Source: Chelatococcus sp.
GTDB lineage: Bacteria; Pseudomonadota; Alphaproteobacteria; Rhizobiales; Beijerinckiaceae
Direction: 5' to 3'
Assembly: GCA_003248805.1 (NCBI GenBank)
Contig: QFQY01000040.1
Coordinates: 1-46,939 of the forward strand
DNA: 46,939 nucleotides
This document shows, in pieces, positions 27,202 to 35,423 of the stretch. Position 1 is the first letter of the stretch. Every line of letters begins with the position of its first letter. A model generated the notes under the pieces. The model saw only the letters and a list, made by a program, of their open reading frames with translations. It ran no database searches and had not been told where the DNA came from. The position numbers were made by a program, and so were the translations under genes.

Positions 27202-28062
27202 ATGCCCGAGACGTGCCGCTTGTCCGGCTCGTCTGTGAGGAAAGCGTTCGAGATCGTGTCCGCCATCTTGTCTCTCGCCATTGCCCGCAAGTCGAAGACC
27301 CGGGCCCGCTCCGGCGTCTCCACGCGCGACATCGGCGGAATCGACGTCGCGGTGCTGACGCGCGCCGAGGCCCAGGCCGAGGTCTTCGACGCGATGGCCG
27401 AGCACCGCCATCTGAAGCTCGCCTTCTGCAACGCCAATCTCGTCAACGTCGCCGCGAGCGACGAAGGCCTGCGTCAGCGCATGGGCGGGTTCCTCGTGCT
27501 CGCGGACGGGATCGGCGTCGATGTCGGGAGCTGGTTGCTCCACGGCGCCCCGTTTCCGGCCAATCTGAACGGCACCGATTTCTTCCCGGCGCTGTTCGCG
27601 GCTGCGCCCAGGCGGCTGCGGGTCGTGTTGGTCGGCGGGCGCCCCGGTGTCGCCGACCGGGCCGCGATGCAGCTTCGGCGGCGCTATCCGGCGCACGAGT
27701 TCAGCGTGCTCAGCCACGGCTATTTCGCGCCGCAGGACGAGGGGCCGTTGCTCGACAGGCTCGCGGCGACTTCGCCCGACCTGCTTCTGGTCGCCTTCGG
27801 CAACCCGCTCCAGGAGCGCTGGATCGCCGACAGGCTGGATGCGCGGCATTGCTCGGTCGCGGCCGGCGTCGGCGCCCTGTTCGACTTCTTCGCCGGCGAG
27901 GTGCAGCGCGCGCCCGATTGGGTCCGCAGCCTTCGCCTGGAATGGATCTACCGGCTCTGGCTGGAGCCACGGCGCCTGTGGCGTCGCTATGTCCTGGGCA
28001 ATCCGGCCTTCATGCTCAGGGTGCTGCGCCAGCGGCTTCACCCCGCCAAGTCGCCCCGCTGA
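27202..28062 (+). CDS. WecG/TagA/CpsF-family glycosyltransferase
   Basis: 286 aa from ATG 27202. A GT26-type transferase: FCNANLVNVA, LADGIGVDVGSWLL, LNGTDFFPALFAA, LRVVLVGGRPGVADRAA, LLLVAFGNPLQERWI and AAGVGALFDFFAGEVQRAP match the family blocks in order. Members transfer N-acetylmannosaminuronate, glucuronate or similar sugars to a lipid-linked acceptor in exopolysaccharide or teichoic-acid synthesis. It stands alone here, without polysaccharide polymerase or export genes. The start is uncertain: a GTG at 27256 follows GAGGAAAG at long spacing and would give 268 aa, closer to the conserved core. Confidence 0.88.
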   Translation: MPETCRLSGSSVRKAFEIVSAILSLAIARKSKTRARSGVSTRDIGGIDVAVLTRAEAQAEVFDAMAEHRHLKLAFCNANLVNVAASDEGLRQRMGGFLVLADGIGVDVGSWLLHGAPFPANLNGTDFFPALFAAAPRRLRVVLVGGRPGVADRAAMQLRRRYPAHEFSVLSHGYFAPQDEGPLLDRLAATSPDLLLVAFGNPLQERWIADRLDARHCSVAAGVGALFDFFAGEVQRAPDWVRSLRLEWIYRLWLEPRRLWRRYVLGNPAFMLRVLRQRLHPAKSPR

Positions 28063-28107
28063 CGACAGGCGCCGGGCCGAGCGGGCCTGCGCCGCGCGGC
28101 CGGGGCC

Positions 28108-29226
28108 TTATTCGGCAGGGGCGGTTTCCGGGTCGCGCCGCCGGCCGCGAACGAGGCCGAAGATCGGCCCGGCGCTGATCATCACCAGCATGATGCGGAT
28201 GATGTGGTGCCCGGCCACGAAGGCGACTTCGGTGTGCAGGGCGAGAGCGATCAGGCTCATCTCCGCGAGCCCCCCCGGCGAATAGGCGAGGATCAGCGGG
28301 ATCTGCCCATGCGCCGAGACCTGCGCGACCAGCCAGGCGAAGCCGAATGTCAGCGTCAGCAGGATCAGGGTGGAGCCCAGCGAGAGCAGCAGCACGCGCA
28401 GGATGACGCTGCGCGCCGTGCCGACGAAACGGCAGCCGATCGTGACGCCGAGAACGAGCTGCGCCGCGATGACGACTTCGCCGGGCGGAACCGAATCGCT
28501 CAGTCCCGCGATGTGGACGGCCGCGCTGACCAGCATCGGGCCGAGCAGGACCTTGCCCGGCAGGCGCAGCCAGTGGCCGAGCAGCACGCCGGCGATCCCG
28601 CAGCCGATCAGCCAGAATTCGCCGAGCAGGCTCGCCTGCGCCAACGAGGGGCCGCTCGGCCGGTTGCCGCCGATCGTGACGCCGCCGAGCCATTGCACGA
28701 GGAAAGGCAGCGTCATCACCACGAGCAGCACGCGCGCCGAGTGAATGAGCGCGATGATCCGGGCGTCGCCGCCCTTCTCCTCGCCGAGCGTGACCATCTC
28801 GACGAGACCGCCCGGCATGCCGGCGAAGAAGGCCGTCACCGGGTCGAAGCCGGCGACCCGCCTGAAATAGGTGACGCAGGCGGCCCCGCTCGCGCTCATG
28901 AACAGCACGAGCCCGATCAGCCCGGGTAGCCAGCCCGGCAGCTGGGCCAGCACCTCGGGCCGGAAGCCGGACCCCAGCATGACGCCGATCACCACCGTCA
29001 TCGGCGGCCGGATCACCGGCGGCGCCGCGACGGGCAGGTTGATCACGGCGGCGACGGTGCAGAACACCATCGGGCCGAGCATCCATGGCAAGGGCAGGCG
29101 CGCCTGCGCGAACAGCCAACCGCCGGCCCCGCCCAAAATCAGGGCGAGCGCGAAGCGCCGATAGGGAAAGCGCGACGGCGCGAGCGCACGGACGCCGTCG
29201 CGGATATCGCCCGCGAGCTGCTTCAT
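28108..29226 (-). CDS. AbrB-family membrane protein (putative permease)
   Basis: 372 aa with about ten hydrophobic segments arranged as two AbrB-duplication repeats. The repeated signatures are LPWMLGPMVFCTVAAVI/VVIGVMLGSGF and GKVLLGPMLVSAAVHIAGL/LVLGVTIGCRF, plus FFAGMPGGLVEMVTLGEE and ILAYSPGGLAEMSLIAL, one in each half. The family is often labelled 'ammonia monooxygenase' in databases without evidence; transport or regulation of a small solute is the usual guess. ATG 29224-29226 (MKQLAGDIRDG) chosen as the last start before the first helix. Ends 45 nt from the convergent glycosyltransferase gene. Confidence 0.87.
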   Translation of the reverse strand: MKQLAGDIRDGVRALAPSRFPYRRFALALILGGAGGWLFAQARLPLPWMLGPMVFCTVAAVINLPVAAPPVIRPPMTVVIGVMLGSGFRPEVLAQLPGWLPGLIGLVLFMSASGAACVTYFRRVAGFDPVTAFFAGMPGGLVEMVTLGEEKGGDARIIALIHSARVLLVVMTLPFLVQWLGGVTIGGNRPSGPSLAQASLLGEFWLIGCGIAGVLLGHWLRLPGKVLLGPMLVSAAVHIAGLSDSVPPGEVVIAAQLVLGVTIGCRFVGTARSVILRVLLLSLGSTLILLTLTFGFAWLVAQVSAHGQIPLILAYSPGGLAEMSLIALALHTEVAFVAGHHIIRIMLVMISAGPIFGLVRGRRRDPETAPAE

Positions 29227-29518
29227 CGCGCGACCGGACGGAGGCCGCCCACCGCCCGCCCCCGACAGCGAAGTGACATCATTCCCCTGACCCGACGGTT
29301 CGCGATTGCTCGGTTTCGAAGCTCTAGAGGCGTGGGATGCGCCTGCAAAGGTGCTCGCGGCGTATGGCCGCCCTGCCGCTGCGACGGAGCGCCGGCGCCC
29401 GCGGCAACCCCGCCATGTCCGTTGCAGTCTGGCGCGAGCCACGTCGTTGCACGATGAACGCGACCTTGGGGAAGAACGCTGGGGCCGGATTCGCAAGCAG
29501 CGGCCCATGGTAGAGGCG

Positions 29519-30571
29519 ATGGACGAGGACAGGCACACGGGGCGTGCGCGTTCCCCGGAATGCGACGATGGCGAAGTCGCCGGCGCCCCCGTGCCGGACG
29601 AGCCCGCGCCGCCCGACGCCGGAGACGGGACCGCGCGCTGCTCCCCGCCGGAGCCGGCCGCCTCCGGTCACCTACGGCTGGCCGCCTGGTGGTCGCAGGC
29701 GAGCCCCAATATGCGCGGCTCGGTCTACATGATCTCGGCGCTGCTGGTCTATGCGGTCATGGTCGGCGGCATCAAGCACGTCGGGGAGGCGATTCCCCTC
29801 GTGCAGATCCTGCTGATCCGGCAGATCATCATGAGCGCGCTCATCCTCGCCCTGACCCCGGCCAGCATCGGCACGGTCATGCGGACCGCGCGCCCCGGGC
29901 TTCAGGTCTTTCGCAGCGTCGTGACGATGGTCGCGATGCTGTGCGGCTTCACCGCCGTGGTCAAGATTCCGCTGGCCCAGGCCACCGCGATCGGCTTCAG
30001 CCAGGTGTTGTTCGTCACCATCGCCGCCGTGATCTTCCTCAAGGAGATCGTCGACGGACGGCGCTGGACGGCGACGATCATCGGTTTCGTCGGCGTGCTC
30101 GTCATGCTGCGTCCGACGACGGACGGTCTCGACCTCTATGCCTTGATGGCGGTGGCCGGCGCGCTGCTCAACGCCGCCATCACCATCAGCGTGCGGTTGC
30201 TTGCGGCGACGGAGCGCACCGATACGATCCTGATCTATCAGGCCATCGTCATGATCGTCTCGCTCGCCCTGCCGACATGGCTGTGGTGGGTCCCGCCGAA
30301 CGCCGAGCAATGGTTCTGGCTGGTGACGCTGAGCGTCTTCGGCACGGCCGGGCAATGGCTGATCACGCGGGCCTATCAGGTGGGGGAGGCGGCGGCGTTG
30401 GCGCCGATCGACTTCAGCCGGCTGATCCTCGCCAGCTTTACCGGCTATATCTTCTTCGCGGAGATCCCTCGGCTCACGACCTGGATCGGCGCCGTCATCG
30501 TCATCGGGGCGACGCTCTACACCATCCGCCGCAATGGCCGCGGGCTCCACGCTCCAGGCGCCTCGGCCTGA
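29519..30571 (+). CDS. EamA/DMT-family permease
   Basis: 350 aa. The core (from NMRGSVYMISALLVYAVMVGG to the end) has ten TM segments in two EamA repeats, with FTAVVKIPLAQATAIGFSQV ending repeat one and AYQVGEAAALAPIDFSRLIL in repeat two, the positions expected for drug/metabolite transporters. It is preceded by ~60 hydrophilic, Asp/Pro-rich residues not usual in the family. Candidate starts are ATG 29519 and ATG 29507 (MVEAMDED); neither has an ideal ribosome-binding site, and a start much closer to the first helix (ATG at MRGSVYM) is possible. Substrate unknown. Confidence 0.85.
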   Translation: MDEDRHTGRARSPECDDGEVAGAPVPDEPAPPDAGDGTARCSPPEPAASGHLRLAAWWSQASPNMRGSVYMISALLVYAVMVGGIKHVGEAIPLVQILLIRQIIMSALILALTPASIGTVMRTARPGLQVFRSVVTMVAMLCGFTAVVKIPLAQATAIGFSQVLFVTIAAVIFLKEIVDGRRWTATIIGFVGVLVMLRPTTDGLDLYALMAVAGALLNAAITISVRLLAATERTDTILIYQAIVMIVSLALPTWLWWVPPNAEQWFWLVTLSVFGTAGQWLITRAYQVGEAAALAPIDFSRLILASFTGYIFFAEIPRLTTWIGAVIVIGATLYTIRRNGRGLHAPGASA

Positions 30572-30610
30572 AAATGCGGTCGGTGCCCGGTCCGCGCTTG
30601 ATATATCTCA

Positions 30611-30641
30611 TTGACGAGTGACGGCCCGGGTCTGTCATAAC
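30611..30641 (+). promoter_or_regulatory. Weak candidate promoter of the cupin gene
   Basis: TTGACG (30611-30616) and CATAAC (30636-30641) with a long 19-bp spacer, 50 bp upstream of the cupin ATG. Consensus match is moderate and spacing suboptimal. Confidence 0.3.
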
Positions 30642-30691
30642 CATTCTCGCAAGCTGCTCACCCAAGCTGGTCAACGCGGAGAAGGACCGAG

Positions 30692-31072
30692 ATGGACATT
30701 CTGGATCACAACCCGACGAAGCTCGAAAAATGGCGCGACGGCGTCATGACGGAAATGCGCGTCTCGTCGCTGGTGCAAAGCCATTCGCTCTGCATCTTCG
30801 AACAGTATTGCGACCCCGGCCTCGGCGCGCCGATGCATCTCCATGCGGTCGAGGAGGTGCTCGAGGTCATCGAGGGCAAGGCCGAGATCTTCCTGGGCGA
30901 CCAGAGCACCATCGTGCTGCCGAACCAGTCCGTGCTCGTGCCGGCCGGCTGGCGCCACGGTTTCAAGAACGTCGGCACCGGCATCCTGCGGGTGCGCGCG
31001 ACGCTCGCCGCGCCGATCTTCGAGGCGAGCTACGACGACCGCAACGAGCTCTCGCGCCGCTACGTGCCCTGA
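30692..31072 (+). CDS. Cupin-domain protein
   Basis: 126 aa single-domain cupin. Motif 1 is MHLHAVEEVLEVIEGKAEIF (metal-binding His/His/Glu), motif 2 is PAGWRHGFKN. Small cupins of this kind may be isomerases, dioxygenases or ligand-binding proteins; no specific activity can be assigned. ATG 30692 follows GGAGAAGGACCGAG. It lies 122 bp upstream of aapJ in the same direction, so it could share regulation with the transporter. Confidence 0.85.
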   Translation: MDILDHNPTKLEKWRDGVMTEMRVSSLVQSHSLCIFEQYCDPGLGAPMHLHAVEEVLEVIEGKAEIFLGDQSTIVLPNQSVLVPAGWRHGFKNVGTGILRVRATLAAPIFEASYDDRNELSRRYVP

Positions 31073-31194
31073 TCTCGGGAAGGGGCGGGAGACAGGCTGT
31101 CGAAGGCCGGTCTCCCCCGCTACCGTTCCCCGCCCGGCTGTTGCATAGTCCCCGCTTCCGACGAGACGCGGGGCCTGGGGCCGGGAAGGAAACG

Positions 31195-32226
31195 ATGATG
31201 ATGAAGGTAGCGGGAGCGGCGGTGTTTTTCGCCGCGGGCCTGACGCTGGCGAACGCCCAGCAGCTCGCCCCGAGCCCCACGCTCGATGCCGTGAAGGCGC
31301 GCGGGCATCTCGAATGCGGCGTCCATCTCGGCTTGCCGGGCTTCTCCTTCGCCAACGACAAGGGTGAATGGACGGGGCTGGACGTCGATTACTGCCGGGC
31401 GCTCGCGGCCGCCATCTTCGGCGACGCGACCAAGGTCAAGTATACGCCGACGTCGGTGCAGCAGCGCTGGCCGATCCTGCAGTCGGGCCAGGTCGATGTC
31501 CTGTCGCGCAATTCGACCATCACCTTCTCGCGCAACGCGACGCTCGGCCTGAATTTCCAGGGCATCAACTTCTACGAGGGCCAGACCTTCATCGTCCGCA
31601 AGGCGACCAACGCCAAGACCGCGGCCGATCTCGACGGCGCCTCCGTCTGCGTCGCGGCCGGCTCGACCGAGGAGAAGAACGCCGCCGACTGGTTCCGCGA
31701 GCGCAACCTCAAGGTCACCATCACCAATTTCCAGAAGAACGACGACGCCATCGCCGCCTATGACGCCGGCCGCTGCGACGCCTACACCGCGGGTGTCGGC
31801 GCGCTCGCCGGCCAGCGCGTCAAGCTGAAGGTGCCCGACGAGCACATCATCCTGACCCAGCCGATCTCGAACGATCCTCAGGGGCCGGTCACGCGCTGGG
31901 GCGACGAGCGCTGGCAGCTCATCGTCCGCTGGGTGCTCAACGGCACCATCGCGGCCGAGGCGCTGGGCGTCACCTCCGCCAATGTCGACGATATGAAGGC
32001 CAACTCCAAGAACTCCGAGGTCCGCCGCCTGCTTGGCGCCGAGGGCGGATTCGGCGCGATGATGGGCCTGTCCAACGACTGGATGTACAACGCCATCAAG
32101 CAGGTCGGGAATTACGGCGAGAGCTTCGAGCGCACCGTCGGCATGGGCTCCTCCCTGAAGATGGAACGCGGGCAGAACCAGCTCTGGACCAAGGGCGGCC
32201 TGCTCTTCACGCCGCCCTTCCAGTGA
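31195..32226 (+). CDS. aapJ: Amino-acid ABC transporter substrate-binding protein AapJ
   Basis: 343 aa periplasmic protein. A signal peptide (MMMKVAGAAVFFAAGLTLANA) probably cleaves after ANA at residue 21. The mature part shows the family pattern RGHLECGVHLGLPGFSFAND, GEWTGLDVDYCRALAAAIFG, DVLSRNSTITFSRN and ISNDPQGPVTRWGDERW. In Rhizobium AapJQMP imports a broad range of L-amino acids. The start is the first of three successive ATGs (31195, 31198, 31201) after GGGAAGGAAACG. A stem-loop and a palindromic repeat separate it from aapQ, which may let aapJ be expressed above the permeases. Confidence 0.95.
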   Translation: MMMKVAGAAVFFAAGLTLANAQQLAPSPTLDAVKARGHLECGVHLGLPGFSFANDKGEWTGLDVDYCRALAAAIFGDATKVKYTPTSVQQRWPILQSGQVDVLSRNSTITFSRNATLGLNFQGINFYEGQTFIVRKATNAKTAADLDGASVCVAAGSTEEKNAADWFRERNLKVTITNFQKNDDAIAAYDAGRCDAYTAGVGALAGQRVKLKVPDEHIILTQPISNDPQGPVTRWGDERWQLIVRWVLNGTIAAEALGVTSANVDDMKANSKNSEVRRLLGAEGGFGAMMGLSNDWMYNAIKQVGNYGESFERTVGMGSSLKMERGQNQLWTKGGLLFTPPFQ

Positions 32227-32240
32227 GAGCGGTCGCGCTT

Positions 32241-32271
32241 CGTCATGGTCGGGCCTGACCCGACCATGACG
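32241..32271. repeat. Perfect inverted repeat downstream of aapJ
   Basis: Arms CGTCATGGTCGGG (32241-32253) and CCCGACCATGACG (32259-32271), 5-nt loop, starting 14 nt after the aapJ stop. It forms a very stable stem-loop in the message but has no U-tract. It resembles a palindrome that recurs in Rhizobiales intergenic regions. Confidence 0.7.
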
Positions 32272-32289
32272 ATCTGGCGCTCGGTTGGC

Positions 32290-32378
32290 GTTATTGCGAG
32301 CGCGAGCGAAGCAATCCAGTCTCGTAAATCTCGACGTCCCTCGGGATTGCTTCGTCGGCTTTGCCTCCTCGCAATGAC
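32290..32378. repeat. Intergenic palindromic repeat between aapJ and aapQ
   Basis: The left arm GTTATTGCGAGCGCGAGCG plus AAGCAATCC and the right arm GGATTGCTTCG plus GGCTTTGCCTCCTCGCAATGAC form an imperfect long inverted repeat. The attGCGAG...GAAGCAATCC motif is a widespread mobile palindrome in Bradyrhizobium/Bosea-type genomes (recalled). Confidence 0.65.
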
Positions 32379-32447
32379 GTTGCGAGCCAGGGCGCTGCCG
32401 GCGATTCGAGGCTCGACCGTGATCCGGCGCGCTTGAGGCATTCGAGC

Positions 32448-33611
32448 ATGACCAACATCGTCTCCCTCATCAACGACAAGCGCGTGCGCGACTGGTTCTA
32501 CCAGATCGCGCTTCTGCTCGGCCTGGCCGCCCTCATCCTCTTCTTCGTGCGCAACGCCTCGGAGAACATGATGAAGGCCGGCATCGCGTCCGGCTTCGAT
32601 TTCCTCTGGCGCAACTCCGGCATCGAGGTGCCCTTCATCCTCACCGGCTACACCCAGGCCGGGACGATCCTCGACCTGTTCTGGGCCGGCGTCGCCAACA
32701 CGATGCTGGTGACCGTCATCGCCATCGCGCTGGCGACCCTGATCGGCTTCGTCGTCGGCATCGCCCGGCTGTCCTCGCACTGGCTGCTGTCGACGCTGGC
32801 CGGCGCCTATATCGAGTTCGTCCGCAACATCCCGCTGCTGTTCTTCGTGCTGTTCTGGTATTTCGGCGTCATCGCCGCGCTGCCGGCGCCGCGCGCCTCG
32901 ATCGGCCTGTTCGGGGTCGCCTTCCTCAACAATCGCGGCCTCACCATCCCGCTGCCGGATGCGACGGGCCCCTTCCGCATCGCCCTCGTGCTGATCCTGA
33001 TCGGCATGGCCGGGCAGTGGCTGTTCGCGCGCTGGGCGCGCAGGCGCCGCGAGCGGACGGGCAGGCACGCCCCCGTCCTGGGCGTCGGGGTGCTGCTTCT
33101 GCTCGTGCTGCCGCTGCTCGCCCTGACCTGGGCGAGCCTCGTCACGCACTGGGACGTGCCGGTGCTACGCGGCTTCAACTATCGCGGCGGCTTCGTCGTC
33201 ATCCCGGAATTTGTCGCCCTGCTGGCCGCGCTGGTGACCTATACCGCCGGCTTCATCGCCGAGATCGTGCGCGGGGGCATCCAGTCGGTCCCGAACGGGC
33301 AATGGGAGGCAGCCTCGGCGCTCGGCCTGCATCGTGGCCGCATCCTGCGCCTCGTCGTGATCCCCCAGGCGCTGAGGGTGATGATCCCGCCCTTGACGAA
33401 CCAGTATCTCAATGTGCTGAAGAACTCCTCCTTCGGCGCGGCCATCGCCTATCCGGACGTCGTCAGCCTGTTCATGGGCTCGGCGCTCAACAACACCGGC
33501 CAGGCCATCGAGATCATCGCCATGACGCTGGCGGTCTATCTCGTGATCGGGCTCGCCGTTTCCGCCTTCATGAACTGGTACAACGCCAGGATCGCGCTGG
33601 TGACGCGATGA
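32448..33611 (+). CDS. aapQ: Amino-acid ABC transporter permease AapQ
   Basis: 387 aa polytopic permease with the His/Glu/Gln/Arg/opine-type inner-membrane domain. The large ~90-residue insertion after the first permease block (around LPDATGPFRIALVLILIGMA to TWASLVTHWDVPVLRG) is characteristic of AapQ/BztB. The EAA-type ATPase-contact loop is QWEAASALGLHRGRILRLVV with following IPQALRVMIPPLTNQYLN. ATG 32448 begins MTNIVSLINDKRVRDWFYQI, the family start. The stop overlaps the aapM ATG as ATGA. Confidence 0.95.
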   Translation: MTNIVSLINDKRVRDWFYQIALLLGLAALILFFVRNASENMMKAGIASGFDFLWRNSGIEVPFILTGYTQAGTILDLFWAGVANTMLVTVIAIALATLIGFVVGIARLSSHWLLSTLAGAYIEFVRNIPLLFFVLFWYFGVIAALPAPRASIGLFGVAFLNNRGLTIPLPDATGPFRIALVLILIGMAGQWLFARWARRRRERTGRHAPVLGVGVLLLLVLPLLALTWASLVTHWDVPVLRGFNYRGGFVVIPEFVALLAALVTYTAGFIAEIVRGGIQSVPNGQWEAASALGLHRGRILRLVVIPQALRVMIPPLTNQYLNVLKNSSFGAAIAYPDVVSLFMGSALNNTGQAIEIIAMTLAVYLVIGLAVSAFMNWYNARIALVTR

Positions 33612-34651
33612 GCCGCGCCGCTTCTCTGTCCCTCTGGCGCGAGCGCCTGTTCGGCACGCCGCTGACCGGCCTGCTGACCCTCGTCCTCGCCGGCTGCATC
33701 GCCTGGCTCGCCATTCCCCTCGTCCGCTGGGCGCTGATCGACGCCAGCTGGAGCGGCACGACGCGCGCCGACTGCACGGGGACCGGCGCCTGCTGGGTCT
33801 TCGTGCGCGCCCGCTTCGGCCAGTTCATGTACGGCTTCTATCCCGTCGACCAGCGCTGGCGTGTCGATCTCGCCGGCATCCTGTTCGCGATCTCGGTCGC
33901 GGTGATCCTGCTGGCGCCGCAGCGCTTTCGCCTGAGGCTGGGCCTCGCGGCGCTCCTCGTCCTGCCGCCGCTGGGCATCTGGCTGCTGTCCGGAGGGTTC
34001 GGCCTGCGCTTCGTCGAGACGCGGGAATGGGGCGGGCTGACGCTCACCCTGTTCATTTCCCTCTATTCCAGCCTGATCGCGATTCCGCTCGGCATTCTGC
34101 TCGCCTTGGGGCGCCAGTCCGAGCTCAAGATCGTGCGGCTCGTCAGCGTCCTCTTCATCGAGTTCTGGCGCGGCGTGCCGATCATCGCGGTGATCTTCCT
34201 GGCGTCGCTTCTGCTGCCGCTGATCCTGCCCGGCGGCGTCGGGATCGACCGGCTGGCCCGCGCCGTCATCGGGCTCGGCCTCGTCATCGCCGCCTATATG
34301 GCCGAGGCCGTGCGCGGCGGCCTGCAGGCCCTGCCGAGCGGCCAGCGCGAGGCGGCGACCGCACTGGGCCTGACCTATTGGAAGGCGACGGGCCTGATCG
34401 TGCTGCCGCAGGCGCTGCGCATCTCGCTGCCGGCGATGACGAACGAGTTCATCGCGCTGGTGAAGAACACGACGCTCGTGCTCGTGGTCTCGATCCTCGA
34501 TCTGCTCGGCATCGCCCAGGCATCGCTCGCCGACCCCGCATGGGTCGGCATGAGCATGGAGGCCTATGCCTTCTCCGGCACGATCTACTGGCTGATCTGC
34601 TTCGCGCTCTCGCGCTGGAGCCGGGCGCTGGAGAATCGCAGGCGGCTGTGA
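33608..34651 (+). CDS. aapM: Amino-acid ABC transporter permease AapM
   Basis: 347 aa second permease of the same transporter (AapM/BztC type). The N-terminal half carries extra membrane segments (PLTGLLTLVLAGCIAWLAIP; LGLAALLVLPPLGIWLLSGG); the conserved permease domain starts at WGGLTLTLFISLYSSLIAIP. The ATPase-contact loop is GQREAATALGLTYWKATGLI. ATG 33608-33610 overlaps aapQ by 4 nt, so Q and M are coupled. The next gene in known loci is aapP (ATP-binding subunit); here it is missing and gcrA follows on the opposite strand. Confidence 0.95.
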   Translation: MSRAASLSLWRERLFGTPLTGLLTLVLAGCIAWLAIPLVRWALIDASWSGTTRADCTGTGACWVFVRARFGQFMYGFYPVDQRWRVDLAGILFAISVAVILLAPQRFRLRLGLAALLVLPPLGIWLLSGGFGLRFVETREWGGLTLTLFISLYSSLIAIPLGILLALGRQSELKIVRLVSVLFIEFWRGVPIIAVIFLASLLLPLILPGGVGIDRLARAVIGLGLVIAAYMAEAVRGGLQALPSGQREAATALGLTYWKATGLIVLPQALRISLPAMTNEFIALVKNTTLVLVVSILDLLGIAQASLADPAWVGMSMEAYAFSGTIYWLICFALSRWSRALENRRRL

Positions 34652-34750
34652 CGGGCTTCGCCGTCACTTTCGGGTCCGCACATGCGGGCCGGAGGTGTTC
34701 GCGTCCCGAGCTGCGCGAGGCCGGCCCGAGCCTGACGCGCTCCGCTGGCA

Positions 34751-34781
34751 CAGAACAAAAAACCGGCCACGGGGGCCGGTT
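34751..34781 (-). terminator. Intrinsic terminator downstream of gcrA
   Basis: 8-bp perfect arms AACCGGCC (34761-34768) and GGCCGGTT (34774-34781), 5-nt loop, followed on the minus strand by TTTTTTGTTCTG. It begins 28 nt after the gcrA stop; the plus side (TTCTCTTG) is weaker, so it may also stop aapM read-through. Confidence 0.8.
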
Positions 34782-34808
34782 CTCTTGATCGCGATCCTGT
34801 CGACCTGA

Positions 34809-35366
34809 TCAGGCCCGGACCTTGCTCCTGTCCCGCCGGCGGTCGGCGGCCGGCTGGTAGGCGATGCGCGCGTGATGGCTGCAATAGGGCATGCCGGTCA
34901 CGGAGCGGGCGCCGCAGAAGCGGAACTCCGCCGTCGTCGGATCGCCCATCGGCCAGCGGCACATGTATTCGCGCAGGTCCATGATGGTGACGCGCTCGGA
35001 GAACGGGATCACCACCTCCTCGGCCGGGGCCGGGACATGCTGTTCCTCGGGCTCGGCTTCCGGCGCGAATTGCGGGGCAAGCGCGTTGGCGCCGCGCGTC
35101 ATGCCCGCGGCTCCGGTCATCGGATGGCTCGGCGAGCGTGTCGGCGGCTTGGGGCGCGGCGCGCTTGCATTGGCGCTGCGCGCCGGCGCGGACGCCGTCG
35201 GGGCCTTGGCCCGGCCCGACAGGCCGAGCCGGTGCACCTTCCCGATCACGGCGTTGCGGGTCACGTTGCCGAGTTCGCCCGCGATCTGGCTCGCGCTCAA
35301 CCCGTCCGCCCAGAGCTTCTTGAGAAGCTCGACGCGTTCGTCGGTCCATGCTCCGGCTTCGTTCAT
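34809..35366 (-). CDS. gcrA: GcrA cell-cycle regulator
   Basis: 185 aa. The N-terminal HTH-like segment WTDERVELLKKLWADGLSAS-QIAGELGNVTRNAVIGKVHRLGL is the diagnostic GcrA block; a disordered Pro/Ala-rich linker follows; the C-terminal domain contains ECMC-type zinc-like residues (LREYMCRWPMGDP, FRFCGARSVTGMPYCSHHAR). GcrA binds sigma-70 holoenzyme and activates promoters bearing CcrM-methylated GANTC sites during S phase. ATG 35364-35366 (MNEAGAWTDERV) matches homologues, so longer in-frame starts are rejected. Its own upstream region has an unusual concentration of GANTC. Confidence 0.96.
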   Translation of the reverse strand: MNEAGAWTDERVELLKKLWADGLSASQIAGELGNVTRNAVIGKVHRLGLSGRAKAPTASAPARSANASAPRPKPPTRSPSHPMTGAAGMTRGANALAPQFAPEAEPEEQHVPAPAEEVVIPFSERVTIMDLREYMCRWPMGDPTTAEFRFCGARSVTGMPYCSHHARIAYQPAADRRRDRSKVRA

Positions 35367-35423
35367 CGGCGTCACCTGTCTGCTCGGGCCGGCCTCTTGG
35401 CCGGCCTGTGGCGGATCTCGGCG

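Noticed and set aside
26269..28041. 590-codon minus-strand frame opposite the glycosyltransferase gene
   Set aside because: The plus-strand gene has clear family motifs; the minus frame is its shadow and also runs through the SDR in the wrong frame.
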